A DNA stretch of 64,000 bases from Sebaldella termitidis ATCC 33386 (lineage in GTDB: Bacteria; Fusobacteriota; Fusobacteriia; Fusobacteriales; Leptotrichiaceae): contig NC_013517.1 of the NCBI RefSeq assembly GCF_000024405.1, positions 1,178,001 through 1,242,000 of the forward strand, in the 5' to 3' direction. Of the stretch, positions 41,478 to 50,729 are shown in pieces; position 1 is the first letter of the stretch, and every line of letters starts with the position of its first letter. A model generated the notes under the pieces. That model was not told the origin of the DNA. It made no database searches and worked only from the letters and a program-made list of their open reading frames with translations. A program made the position numbers and the translations under genes.

Positions 41478-41533
41478 AAATTATTTGATTAGCAGCAGGA
41501 ATTTTTTAGAATGAATACGGCAGGTGATGAAAG

Positions 41534-41764
41534 ATGAAAGTCAGGCTTCTGTTAACTTCCTGGTTCAAAAGGTACGGAGACGGGAAAGATTTTCTGGAAA
41601 TAGAAGTGCAGGAAGGAAGCAGTGTGGAAGATGTATTAAAAAAGAGCGGCATCCCTTTTGACGAAATAGGATTTGTGCATTCAGGAGGCAAGCTGAAGCA
41701 TATGTCGGAGATTGTCGCTGATTCTGAGGAGCTGAAGGTTTTTACCAGAATCATCGGGGGATAA
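41534..41764 (+). CDS. MoaD/ThiS-like sulfur carrier
   Basis: 76 residues with a beta-grasp pattern: VRLLLTSWFKRYGDGKDFLEIEV, a helix EDVLKKSGI, and the C-terminus LKVFTRIIGG. The terminal Gly-Gly is the adenylated and thiocarboxylated end in MoaD and ThiS. Its place after the AOR-family gene suggests a carrier that supplies sulfur to the tungsten/molybdenum pterin of that enzyme. Terminator follows 16 bases after the stop. Confidence 0.8.
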   Translation: MKVRLLLTSWFKRYGDGKDFLEIEVQEGSSVEDVLKKSGIPFDEIGFVHSGGKLKHMSEIVADSEELKVFTRIIGG

Positions 41765-41779
41765 TATAATTTTTACAGA

Positions 41780-41805
41780 AGGCCGGAGCTAATCCGGTCT
41801 TTTTG
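41780..41805 (+). terminator. Terminator of the ferredoxin-AOR operon
   Basis: AGGCCGGA/TCCGGTCT (one G-U) is followed by TTTT. Confidence 0.75.
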
Positions 41806-41923
41806 GATAAAAAACATTTTAACAGCTTAACAGCAAAATAAAATTGGCGTTTTAAATATTTTTTTATTAGAAGCAATGTGTTAGTGCTTTTTTTGAAAAT
41901 TCACTAATTAGCTATTTTTGCAA

Positions 41924-41966
41924 AAAAATAGAGACTTTCAGCTGTTAACTGTCAATCTCTATTTTT
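41924..41966. terminator. Bidirectional hairpin
   Basis: AAAAATAGAGA/TCTCTATTTTT forms an 11-bp stem with an internal CAG..CTG dyad. It ends the minus-strand membrane-protein gene and backs up the AOR terminator. Confidence 0.6.
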
Positions 41967-41993
41967 AATGAATGTAATTTATCATAAATTTGA

Positions 41994-42485
41994 TTATATA
42001 AACTGGAATAGGGAAATTTGCTGAAGAACCGCCTGAGTAGACTTTGTCATTCCCAGTGAAGTATATTTAATTTTTCTGTCAGCTGTAACTATAATAAACT
42101 TAGCAATAGAACCATTTATAAAACTAACTTCCTTTATCTGATTATATAAAACTTCTTCTTTTCCTATAATTAATCCATTTTCATAAATATCAAAGGAAGG
42201 GGTTTTAAAATAATCTATAATAAACCATAATCCGAGAAAAATACAAAAAATAGAAGCACCTATTATCATAAATGGAGATTCTTCTGCACCGGATGAAACG
42301 TGTACCCATCTTACACCCCGAGAATACAGATATAAGATAAAGCATGCTGACATAATGAGTATTAATCCCATGATAATTAAAGCCTTTGTTTTTTTTAGTT
42401 CTCCTTTGTGACTTCCGAATATGTTATTATTTTTTGAAGAATCAGAAGTTTTTGAAATACTTTCAGCTAAATTGAGTATATGCAT
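41994..42485 (-). CDS. Two-helix membrane protein of unknown function
   Basis: 163 residues. A polar N-terminus of about 37 residues is followed by two hydrophobic helices (ALIIMGLILIMSACFILYLY and PFMIIGASIFCIFLGLWFII). The cytoplasmic C-terminal domain, FDIYENGLIIGKEEVLYNQIKEVSF, has the look of a PH-like (bPH) fold as in DUF6585-type proteins. No function known. The start at 42485 follows TAAGGAG. Confidence 0.55.
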   Translation of the reverse strand: MHILNLAESISKTSDSSKNNNIFGSHKGELKKTKALIIMGLILIMSACFILYLYSRGVRWVHVSSGAEESPFMIIGASIFCIFLGLWFIIDYFKTPSFDIYENGLIIGKEEVLYNQIKEVSFINGSIAKFIIVTADRKIKYTSLGMTKSTQAVLQQISLFQFI

Positions 42486-42518
42486 ATTTATTCTCCTTAA
42501 ATTAAGTTTGTAAGGCAT

Positions 42519-42870
42519 ATTATATTATAATTTCTTGGTAAAATCAAAAAAATAAAATTTGATTTTTTTATCTGGCAGCAGTTTCATTGCTTCTATTCTA
42601 ATAAAATAAAATTTATTTTTAAAATATTATATGTTTAATGAACTTGGGGAAATATCATTTGCTGCGGTATTTTATTGATTTTTGGCAGAAATAATAATGA
42701 AGATAATATTACGGCTAAGAAACCCTGTAAAAAATATCATAAAAAAATATACGTTCTTTCATAAATATAAAACTTATGCTATTATAATAAAAGATAATTT
42801 GTACAAGGAGTACTTTATGAATAATTACTATAAGGAATATTTTGAGAATATGAAAATTAAGGAGAGTATA
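42519..42870 (+). promoter_or_regulatory. Upstream region of the deoxynucleoside kinase gene
   Basis: No confident gene in the first 300 bases. A TATAAT at 42783-42788 is the likely -10. Two in-frame starts with good ribosome sites follow: AAGGAG then ATG 42817, and AAGGAGAG then ATG 42871. Confidence 0.4.
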
Positions 42871-43497
42871 ATGGACGGCATAATATGTGTAGACGGAGTA
42901 GTCGGCGTGGGTAAAAGTACGCTGGGAAAGCTGATAGCTGAAAAATACAGCATGATTTTTTTTGAAGAGCCTGTGGTTAATAACCCTATATTAGATAAAT
43001 TTTATTATGATAAAAAAAGATACAGCTTTCCGCTGCAGATATTCTTTCTGAATAAAAGATTCAAAGCCATGAAAGAAGCAGCAAAAATAAATAAATGTGT
43101 AATGGACAGATCAATATATGGGGATGTTATATTTTCCAGAATGCTGATGGAAGACGGAGATATGACGCATGAGGAATTTGAGCTTTATGAAGAGCTGCTT
43201 TATAATATGCTGGAGCACATCCAAAAACCGAAGCTGATGATCTATCTGGAAACAAGTGTAGATTCGGCCATGGAAAAGATAAAAAAAAGAGGCAGGGAAT
43301 ACGAGCTGGTAGTTACAAGGGGATATTGGGAAAGCCTTAATGCGAATTACAGAGCGTATTTTGAAAGCTATAATATTTCGGATATTTTGAAAATAAATGT
43401 AGATAACATGGATTTTGTTTCTAATTTTGAGGATAAGGAGCATATACTGAAACTCATTGATAATAAAATAAAAGAGATTGAAAATCAGACAAAATAA
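42871..43497 (+). CDS. Deoxynucleoside kinase
   Basis: 208 residues. The P-loop GVVGVGKST lies at about residues 9-17, the substrate Glu in FFEEPVVNN, the DRS motif in CVMDRSIYGDVIFSRML, and the lid arginines in KKRGREYE. It phosphorylates deoxynucleosides for salvage; dA/dG or dC specificity cannot be told. The start at 42871 places the P-loop at the normal distance from Met. An in-frame ATG at 42817, also with a ribosome site, would add 18 residues (NNYYKEYFENMKIKESI), so two forms are possible. Confidence 0.85.
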   Translation: MDGIICVDGVVGVGKSTLGKLIAEKYSMIFFEEPVVNNPILDKFYYDKKRYSFPLQIFFLNKRFKAMKEAAKINKCVMDRSIYGDVIFSRMLMEDGDMTHEEFELYEELLYNMLEHIQKPKLMIYLETSVDSAMEKIKKRGREYELVVTRGYWESLNANYRAYFESYNISDILKINVDNMDFVSNFEDKEHILKLIDNKIKEIENQTK

Positions 43498-43581
43498 AGG
43501 ATATCCAAAGGAAAAGCTAAGACGGAGATTGTAAACTGTTAGCATTATAAGAAAATTATTTTCTTCATAAAACTCCTTCAG

Positions 43582-43606
43582 AAAGCCCTTTTTTAGGGCT
43601 TTTTCA
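43582..43606 (+). terminator. Rho-independent terminator
   Basis: AAAGCCCT/AGGGCTTT is followed by TT. Confidence 0.75.
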
Positions 43607-43777
43607 TATGCAGTTGAAAAATACGGAAGTTTGCTTTTTTATATTTTAGAGAATAAAAAAGTAAATAAATCACTATATTTGTTTAATTACTGAATAAAAT
43701 AAATGCTATATTATACTAGATTATTATATAGAAAATATAGTATAATTAATGTAATAACTTTTTTTGAGGTGAGTGTT

Positions 43778-45274
43778 GTGAATGATTTTTTGAGAGTAAT
43801 GAATTCAGATAGATATCAATATACTGAAAGTAATGTATTTATCGAAGAGAAAATGGAAGACAGAATTGCGACATTTGATATGTTTTTCAGAAAAGCAGAA
43901 GGGGACGGTTTTGCAGTGGTTGCAGGGATATCTGATGTTTTGGAACTGATAGATATCATTAATAATACTGATGAAAAAACAAAAAGAGAATATCTGAGCA
44001 GGGTAATACAAGAGGAAGACCTTGTAGAATATCTCTCAACTATGAAATTTACCGGATCTGTAAGCGGATTGCGCGATGGTGAAATAGCTTATCCGAATGA
44101 ACCGGTACTTACAATAACAGCACCATTAATACAGGCTAAAATTTTGGAAACCCCTATTTTGAATATTTTGAATCATCAGATGGCTGTGGCAACAAAGACA
44201 TCAAGAGTAACAAGAGCGGCCAAAGATGTACCGGTGTCAGCTTTCGGGAGCAGAAGGGCCCATGGATTTGACAGTGCGGTAAGAGGATCAAAAGCATCAT
44301 ATATAGCAGGATGTGATTCACATTCTAATCTTGTGACAGAATATTTATACGGGATAAAAAGTATAGGAACAATGGCACATTCATATGTTCAGAGTTTTGG
44401 AGTAGGCGAAAAGGCTGAATACATAGCATTTGACAAGTTTATAAAACATAATAAGGAAGAAAGACACACTCTCATACTGCTCATAGACACTTACAATACA
44501 CTTGAAATGGGACTGAAAAATGCAATAAAAGCCTTCAAGGCAAACGGAATAGATGATACTTACGAAGGGTCATACGGTATCAGGCTTGATTCCGGAGATC
44601 TGGCTTACTTATCGAAAAAATGCAGGATTGCATTGGATGAAGCCGGACTGACTAAAGCAAAAATAGCTCTGACTAACAGTCTTGACGAATATCTGATAAG
44701 ATCACTGCTGGATCAGGGAGTAAAAGCTGATTTATTCGGTGTAGGCGATTCTATTGCTGTTTCTAAAGACAGACCATGCTTTGGCGGGGTTTATAAAATA
44801 GTGGAGATAGACGGTGAAAGACTGATAAAGCTGTCAAATGACATAGTAAAAATATCAAATCCCGGGAAAAAAGAAATATACAGACTGTTTGAAAACGAAA
44901 AGGCTATAGCAGATCTTGTCGTATTAAAAGAAAAAGATTCTGATACGGACAAAATACTTATGAAAAAAGAGCTTGTAATAGTAGATGAAAATAACAGATT
45001 TAACTCTTATAAATTCAAAGAAAATGCTTATGATTTTGAAAAAATAACAAAAGATTTTATAATAGACGGAAAAAGAACAGATGAGTATGATGAGCTTACA
45101 GATATAAAAAAATCTAAGGCACATTATGAAAACAGACTTACACAGCTTTTGAAAGGACACAAAAGACTGGATAATCCTCATACATACATGGTAGATTTGT
45201 CAATGGATCTGTATCATTTGAAGTCATCGCTCATAAAAAAAATAAAGAGTCAGATGCAAAATCTGGACGAATAA
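43778..45274 (+). CDS. pncB: Nicotinate phosphoribosyltransferase
   Basis: 498 residues from a GTG with GAGGTG six bases upstream. Motifs: MNSDRYQYTESNVF (N-terminus), FGSRRAHGFDSAVRGSKASYIAGCDSHSN (active-site region), the phosphoribosyl-binding LIDTYNT, and GIRLDSGDLAYLSKK. It makes nicotinate mononucleotide from nicotinate and PRPP with ATP, the salvage route to NAD. Length fits the longer NAPRTase class. It has a TATAAT near 43739. Confidence 0.88.
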   Translation: MNDFLRVMNSDRYQYTESNVFIEEKMEDRIATFDMFFRKAEGDGFAVVAGISDVLELIDIINNTDEKTKREYLSRVIQEEDLVEYLSTMKFTGSVSGLRDGEIAYPNEPVLTITAPLIQAKILETPILNILNHQMAVATKTSRVTRAAKDVPVSAFGSRRAHGFDSAVRGSKASYIAGCDSHSNLVTEYLYGIKSIGTMAHSYVQSFGVGEKAEYIAFDKFIKHNKEERHTLILLIDTYNTLEMGLKNAIKAFKANGIDDTYEGSYGIRLDSGDLAYLSKKCRIALDEAGLTKAKIALTNSLDEYLIRSLLDQGVKADLFGVGDSIAVSKDRPCFGGVYKIVEIDGERLIKLSNDIVKISNPGKKEIYRLFENEKAIADLVVLKEKDSDTDKILMKKELVIVDENNRFNSYKFKENAYDFEKITKDFIIDGKRTDEYDELTDIKKSKAHYENRLTQLLKGHKRLDNPHTYMVDLSMDLYHLKSSLIKKIKSQMQNLDE

Positions 45275-45364
45275 AAAGAATAACTGTTCAATACAGTATT
45301 TACGCAAGAAAATGCAAAAAAAATACAGCATGTAAAAAATTCTTTATGTATTTGCATTTTTATA

Positions 45365-45373
45365 TGCTATAAT
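45365..45373 (+). promoter_or_regulatory. Extended -10 promoter of potABC
   Basis: TGCTATAAT, an extended -10 with a perfect hexamer, lies 39 bases before the potA start. Confidence 0.5.
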
Positions 45374-45411
45374 AAGGATTGTAGTCGTTTATAATTCAGG
45401 AGGATTGATAA

Positions 45412-46515
45412 TTGGAAAGAAATTTAGAAATAAAGGGAGTGAAAAAGACTTTTGGAAAAGATGAAATTCTGAAAGGCGTAAACTTAAATATAAAAAAAGG
45501 CGAATTTTTCTCTATATTAGGACCGTCAGGATGCGGAAAAACCACAATTCTGAGAATGATTGCCGGTTTTATAAAGCCTGATGAGGGAGAAATTCTTTTA
45601 AATAATGAAAGAATAGATAAGATAGATCCGAATAAAAGAAATGTCAATACGGTATTTCAAAATTACGCATTGTTTCCTCATATGACAGTGTTTGATAATG
45701 TGGCATTTCCTCTGAAGATAAAAAAAGTTTCAAAAGACGAAATAGAAAAAGAAGTCTTGAAATATTTGAAGCTTGTTCATCTTGAAGAATATAAAGATAA
45801 ATTTCCAAAGAGTCTGTCAGGCGGGCAAAAGCAGAGAGTGGCAATAGCAAGAGCACTTATCGGCAAGCCTGATATTTTGCTTTTGGATGAGCCTTTATCT
45901 GCATTGGATGCTAAACTCAGACAGAAACTTCTGATAGAACTGGATACTATCCATGATGAAGTAGGGATTACTTTTATCTTCGTAACTCATGACCAGACAG
46001 AAGCACTCAGTGTTTCTGATAGAATTGCAATTATGAATAAAGGTGAAATACTTCAGATAGGAACGCCGAATGAAATATATGAATCTCCTGAAAATGCTTT
46101 TGTGGCGGATTTCATAGGAGAGACTAATTTTCTCAGCGGTAAGGTAACAGAGGTACATGAAAAACACGGCTATATAGAAACACCAATTCTAGGCAGAATG
46201 AAAATAGAGCTAGACAAACCAGTAAAAGTAGGAGACACCGTAGTATTAACATTAAGACCAGAAAAAATAAAGATTTCGAATAACAGACCAAATTTTTTAC
46301 ATGATAATTATAATATCCTTCACGGAATGATAGAAGAAGTCATTTATACAGGATTTCAGAGTAAGCTTTTTGTAAAGGTGGAGAACAGTGAAAACCTTAT
46401 AAAAGTATTTAATCCGCATGTGGAATATCTGGTAGAGGAAGAGATTTACGAGTGGAAAGAGGAAGTTTATATTTTTTGGAATTATGAAGATGCCTATTTA
46501 GTGGAGGTGAAATAG
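45412..46515 (+). CDS. potA: Spermidine/putrescine ABC transporter ATPase PotA
   Basis: 367 residues from a TTG, with AGGAGG eight bases upstream. Walker A GPSGCGKTT, Q-loop NYALFPHMTV, signature LSGGQKQRVAIARAL, Walker B ILLLDEPLSALD and switch His VTHDQ are all intact. The C-terminal TOBE domain (about 240-367) is complete. It drives uptake through PotB and PotC, whose genes follow with 1-base spacing and overlap. Confidence 0.92.
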   Translation: MERNLEIKGVKKTFGKDEILKGVNLNIKKGEFFSILGPSGCGKTTILRMIAGFIKPDEGEILLNNERIDKIDPNKRNVNTVFQNYALFPHMTVFDNVAFPLKIKKVSKDEIEKEVLKYLKLVHLEEYKDKFPKSLSGGQKQRVAIARALIGKPDILLLDEPLSALDAKLRQKLLIELDTIHDEVGITFIFVTHDQTEALSVSDRIAIMNKGEILQIGTPNEIYESPENAFVADFIGETNFLSGKVTEVHEKHGYIETPILGRMKIELDKPVKVGDTVVLTLRPEKIKISNNRPNFLHDNYNILHGMIEEVIYTGFQSKLFVKVENSENLIKVFNPHVEYLVEEEIYEWKEEVYIFWNYEDAYLVEVK

Positions 46516-46516
46516 T

Positions 46517-47350
46517 ATGGGAAAAAAAGGTGGTTTTTCTTATTACATTTCACTTCTTTTGTGGTTAACAGCCTTTTTTGTTATTCCGACGCTGATAATA
46601 GCAGTTATCAGTTTTTTGAAAAAAGGGCCTTATGGAGGAGTGATTTTCTGGCAGTTTAGTCTGGATGCATATGCGAATTTATTTGATAAGGTATTTTTGA
46701 AAATAATATTCAAGACATTGGAAATATCAATATGGGTAACAATTGTAACTCTTGTTCTTGCACTGCCTACGGCATATTATATCTCAAGATCAAAATTAAA
46801 AAGTTTTTGGCTTCTTTTGATAATAATCCCGTTTTGGACTAATTTTCTGGTAAGAATATATTCATTTATTGCAATACTGGGAAATAACGGCATAGTGAAT
46901 AAAGCCCTGCAGCTTGTATTTAATCTTGACGGCCCGATACAGCTGCTTTATAATAAAAATGCGGTAATAATAGTAACTGTTTATATTTATCTGCCGTATG
47001 CCATACTTCCGCTTTATTCATCAATAGAAAAATTTGATTTTTCGCTGCTTGATGCGGCAAGAGATCTTGGAGCTACGAAATTTAAGGCAATGGTTAAGGT
47101 TTTTCTTCCGGGGATAAAATCAGGGCTTATTTCGGCCATTATACTGACATTTATTCCGGCAGTCGGTTCATATGCAGTACCTGACCTTCTTGGCGGAAAT
47201 GATGCATTAATGCTTGGGAATATAATAGGGAAGAGGCTTCTTGATGCGAGAGACTGGCCTATAGCTTCTGCTGTGTCAATGCTGCTTATAGTATTTACCA
47301 CGATTGCAGTATTGTTATTTATGAGATCAGATAACGGGGAGGATGAATAA
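46517..47350 (+). CDS. potB: Spermidine/putrescine ABC permease PotB
   Basis: 277 residues with six membrane helices. The EAA loop that docks to the ATPase is LLDAARDLGATKFKAMVKVFLPGIKSGL. The PotB-type N-terminus (LLLWLTAFFVIPTLIIAVISFLKKG) is present. It begins one base after potA and overlaps potC by one base. Confidence 0.9.
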   Translation: MGKKGGFSYYISLLLWLTAFFVIPTLIIAVISFLKKGPYGGVIFWQFSLDAYANLFDKVFLKIIFKTLEISIWVTIVTLVLALPTAYYISRSKLKSFWLLLIIIPFWTNFLVRIYSFIAILGNNGIVNKALQLVFNLDGPIQLLYNKNAVIIVTVYIYLPYAILPLYSSIEKFDFSLLDAARDLGATKFKAMVKVFLPGIKSGLISAIILTFIPAVGSYAVPDLLGGNDALMLGNIIGKRLLDARDWPIASAVSMLLIVFTTIAVLLFMRSDNGEDE

Positions 47351-48135
47351 TGGATGACAAAAGAAGAATTTCACTTTTTTTCTTTATATTGGTTCTGATA
47401 TTCTTTTATCTGCCTATAATAATGCTGGTAGTACTTTCGTTTAATAATTCAAGAGGATTCAGCTGGGGCGGATTTTCACTGAAATGGTACATAGAATTAT
47501 TTAGAAATTCCCCTGATTTATGGGAGGCAGTTTTAAGAAGTATATTAATAGCACTTGGTTCATCGTTTTTATCAGTGGTGATTGCCACTCTGGGAGCTAT
47601 TGCAATAAAATGGTATAACTTTAAAGTAAAAAAGTACGTAAAATTTATTTCGTATATTCCATTAGTAATACCTGATATTATAATGGGAATATCGCTGGCA
47701 ATATTCTTTGCCAATATAGTAAAAGGCGGTGTGCCTTTGAGCATGTGGACTATATTTATAGCACATACCACATTTAACATACCCTTTGCGTTATTTATAA
47801 TAATGTCAAGGCTTGACGAATTTGATTATTCTGTAGTAGAGGCGGCATATGATCTCGGGGCAAGTGAGTTTACCACACTGGTAAAGGTAATAATCCCTAT
47901 GATGATGCCGGGAATAATAGCCGGATTTTTAATGGCAGTAACGCTTTCCTTTGATGATTTTGTCATAACATCATTTGTCTCAGGAAACGGACAGCCGACA
48001 TTGCCTATATATATATATGCATCGATAAAACGTGGAGTATCTCCTGTGGTGAATGCATTGTCGGTAATTTTGATAATAGGAACAATTATACTGACTTTTT
48101 CCAGCAGAAAATTACAGAAAAATTTGCTCGGCTGA
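47350..48135 (+). CDS. potC: Spermidine/putrescine ABC permease PotC
   Basis: 261 residues, six helices. The EAA loop is VVEAAYDLGASEFTTLVKVIIPMMMPGI, and the PotC-type FNNSRGFSWGGFSLKWYIELF loop follows the first helix. It is the last gene of the transporter here; the usual potD gene for the periplasmic binding protein does not follow, since the next gene is a helicase. Confidence 0.9.
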   Translation: MDDKRRISLFFFILVLIFFYLPIIMLVVLSFNNSRGFSWGGFSLKWYIELFRNSPDLWEAVLRSILIALGSSFLSVVIATLGAIAIKWYNFKVKKYVKFISYIPLVIPDIIMGISLAIFFANIVKGGVPLSMWTIFIAHTTFNIPFALFIIMSRLDEFDYSVVEAAYDLGASEFTTLVKVIIPMMMPGIIAGFLMAVTLSFDDFVITSFVSGNGQPTLPIYIYASIKRGVSPVVNALSVILIIGTIILTFSSRKLQKNLLG

Positions 48136-48273
48136 TATTTTGGCCGGAATCAGATTTTTGACAGCAGAAATCTGATTTATTAGAACGGTATCCAGCCGGT
48201 TGACGGTTTACAGGATACTAAATCATACATAAAATTATGGATATAAAAAAGAAGAAAGAAAAGAGGAAAAAAA

Positions 48274-49866
48274 ATGAACGATAAAAGCTTTTTAGATTTG
48301 GGAGTGAGCGAAGCAACACTTAAAGCACTTGATAAAAAAGGATTTACATCTCCGAGTGCTATTCAGACACTTGTAATTCCCGAACTTTTAAAAGAAAGAA
48401 CAAATTTGATAGGACAGGCTCAGACAGGGACAGGAAAAACAGCAGCATTTGCTATACCGATTCTGGAAACACTGGATTGTGACGGGAGCGTAAGAGCGAT
48501 AGTTCTCGCACCAACAAGAGAGCTAGCCAATCAGGTGGCAGATGAAATGTATTCTTTAAGGGGTAAAAAAGAAATAAAGGTGCTACCTGTTTACGGCGGA
48601 CAGTCAATTGACCAGCAGATAAAAAAGATAAAAAAAGGAATAGACGTAATAGTAGGAACTCCGGGGAGAATACTGGACTTAATGAACAGAAAGGTTATAA
48701 AGCTTAATAATCTTGAATATTTTGTACTGGATGAAGCTGATGAAATGCTTAATATGGGATTTATAGAGGATATAGAACTGATTCTTGAGAGAACAAATGA
48801 AGATAAAAAAATGCTGTTTTTCTCGGCTACAATACCTGATTCTATAATGAAAATAGCTAAAAAATTCATGAAGGACTATAAATTACTAAAGGTAAAAACA
48901 AAAGAGCTGACTACTAATCTTACTGAGCAGATTTATTTTGAAGTAACCGAAGGGGATAAATTTGAGGCTTTATGCAGAGTTTTGGACTATGTTCATGATT
49001 TTTACGGAATTGTATTCTGCAGAACAAAATCAGATGTGGATGATGTAGCACAGCACTTGAAAGGAAGAGGCTACGATGCTGAAGCTATACATGGTGATAT
49101 AACTCAGGCAATGAGAATGAAAACACTTGAGGATTTTAAGAAAAAGAGAATAAATATCCTTGTGGCTACAGATGTGGCAGCAAGAGGAATAGATGTTAAT
49201 GATCTTACGCATGTAATTAACTACTCAATACCGCAGGAGCCTGAATCATACGTTCACAGAATAGGAAGAACAGGAAGAGCAGGGAAAAAGGGAATAGCAA
49301 TAACATTCGTTACACCTAAGGAAGCTTCAAAAATTTCCAAAATACAAAGACTTACAAAAACAGATATAAAGAAAGAAAAAATACCTAAGATAGAAGAAGT
49401 AATCAGCGTAAAAAAAGAAAATCTTTATGCCTGTGTGGAAGAGATAGAAAAAGAGGAAGATTTCGGTTACTACACAGGTATGGCGAAGGAACTTCTGGGA
49501 GATAAAGATCCCGAAGTAGTTTTGGCTTCACTTTTAAGACATATGTACGATGATGAGTTTCTTCCTGAAAGCTATAACGAAATTTCGGAAGTAAAAACTG
49601 GAAGAGGTCTGAACGCTAATAATGCCGGTGACGATAAAACAAGACTATTTATAGCTCTTGGTAAAAAAGACGGTTATACTCCGGGGAAATTACTGGATTT
49701 ATTAAATAAAAAAGCTAAAACTCCAGGAAGAAAAGTACGTGATATAAAGATAATGGATAATTTTTCTTTTATTACAGTACCTTTGAGAGAAGCTGAATTT
49801 ATAATGAAAGCACTTAATAAAAGCAATAAAAACAAGCCGCTTGTAGAAAAAGCAAAAAAGAAATAA
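48274..49866 (+). CDS. DEAD-box RNA helicase (DeaD/CshA type)
   Basis: 530 residues. Motifs are in order: AQTGTGKTAAF (I), PTRELANQ (Ia), TPGRILD, DEADEML (II), FSAT (III), VFCRTKSDVDD, DVAARGIDV (V) and HRIGRTGRAG (VI). The C-terminus (about 440-515) is a DbpA-type RNA-binding domain (TRLFIALGKKDGYTPGKLLDLLN, then DIKIMDNFSFITVP). It unwinds RNA in ribosome assembly, mRNA decay or cold adaptation. It is monocistronic with a downstream hairpin. Confidence 0.92.
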   Translation: MNDKSFLDLGVSEATLKALDKKGFTSPSAIQTLVIPELLKERTNLIGQAQTGTGKTAAFAIPILETLDCDGSVRAIVLAPTRELANQVADEMYSLRGKKEIKVLPVYGGQSIDQQIKKIKKGIDVIVGTPGRILDLMNRKVIKLNNLEYFVLDEADEMLNMGFIEDIELILERTNEDKKMLFFSATIPDSIMKIAKKFMKDYKLLKVKTKELTTNLTEQIYFEVTEGDKFEALCRVLDYVHDFYGIVFCRTKSDVDDVAQHLKGRGYDAEAIHGDITQAMRMKTLEDFKKKRINILVATDVAARGIDVNDLTHVINYSIPQEPESYVHRIGRTGRAGKKGIAITFVTPKEASKISKIQRLTKTDIKKEKIPKIEEVISVKKENLYACVEEIEKEEDFGYYTGMAKELLGDKDPEVVLASLLRHMYDDEFLPESYNEISEVKTGRGLNANNAGDDKTRLFIALGKKDGYTPGKLLDLLNKKAKTPGRKVRDIKIMDNFSFITVPLREAEFIMKALNKSNKNKPLVEKAKKK

Positions 49867-49893
49867 AATAGAGCAGACTGTTTCAGAATAAAA

Positions 49894-49945
49894 TCTGCAC
49901 AAAGAAGAAGTGAGACTTTATCATTTGTGCAGAAGATTTTGAGAT
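49894..49945 (+). terminator. Hairpin after the helicase gene
   Basis: A perfect 10-bp stem TCTGCACAAA/TTTGTGCAGA, with a 20-nt loop, is followed by AGATTTTG. The T tail is weak, so termination efficiency is uncertain. Confidence 0.5.
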
Positions 49946-50059
49946 AGTCATTTTTTATTAAAAAACCGCAATTAAAAATATTATATGAAAAAAAGTTGAA
50001 TTTGGAACTCATTTATATTAATATAAATATAGAAATCAATAAGAGGAGTTAGTATAAAT

Positions 50060-50539
50060 ATGTCAATAATTAACGAAACAAAGAAGTATCTTCATATGCT
50101 AGTAAAAATACTTGTATTTATATTGATTTTATGTGCATTCAAGCTTGTGGAAAGTTTTTTTGAGGTAAGACGTATGCCTGAAATGTATGTAATCAGCTAT
50201 TTTGTATTTGCTTATTTTATTTTGGCAAGATTATTCAGCGAGAGAAAAGAAAAAATCATGATGATGATATATATTTTTATTGATACTGCGGTGCTTATTT
50301 ATCTTTTGAAAAAAGGAACAGGGTATATGATGTTATATCTGGCTTTTTTTCTTATATTATCTGTGATGATGATAATAATGTATTATTATTTTAATAAAAA
50401 TGAAAGAAAAGATAGAAGAAGAAAGTTTCTTATTTTTCTGATACCGTGTTACTCGTTATTTATAAAGTTTGTTTTTGCACTGACGTATATATATCTTCAT
50501 ATAGATGAGTATAATATATTTTCTTTGTGGTTTTTATAA
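50060..50539 (+). CDS. Multi-helix membrane protein of unknown function
   Basis: 159 residues with about four or five hydrophobic helices (LVKILVFILILCAFKLV, MYVISYFVFAYFILARLF, MMMIYIFIDTAVLIYLL, YMMLYLAFFLILSVMMIIMYYYF, FLIFLIPCYSLFIKFVFALTYIYL). There is a charged loop SERKEK in the middle and KNERKDRRRK before the last helix. Its size and topology recall PsiE-type phosphate-starvation proteins, but I cannot confirm this. It lies alone with its own ribosome site. Confidence 0.55.
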   Translation: MSIINETKKYLHMLVKILVFILILCAFKLVESFFEVRRMPEMYVISYFVFAYFILARLFSERKEKIMMMIYIFIDTAVLIYLLKKGTGYMMLYLAFFLILSVMMIIMYYYFNKNERKDRRRKFLIFLIPCYSLFIKFVFALTYIYLHIDEYNIFSLWFL

Positions 50540-50565
50540 TAAAGAATTTTGGCGGAGCTGTGTAT

Positions 50566-50620
50566 AAAAACAGCCAAAACTATGAATAACAGAATACTCA
50601 GAGTTTTGCTGCTGTTTTTC
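50566..50620 (+). terminator. Rho-independent terminator
   Basis: The arms AAAAACAGC and CAAAACT pair with AGTTTTG and GCTGTTTTT. Confidence 0.6.
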
Positions 50621-50670
50621 GTTTGTGAAAAATATTAGTAATACAGAGTGTAAGATTTTGGAAGTGTTAA

Positions 50671-50699
50671 TTGAAAAATGAAGTAAAATATGATAGAAT
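50671..50699 (+). promoter_or_regulatory. Promoter of the tpiA-gpmI-secG operon
   Basis: TTGAAA, 17 nt, TAGAAT, 30 bases before tpiA. Confidence 0.6.
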
Positions 50700-50729
50700 A
50701 AAACAAAAAATGAAGAAGGGAAGTTTGCC

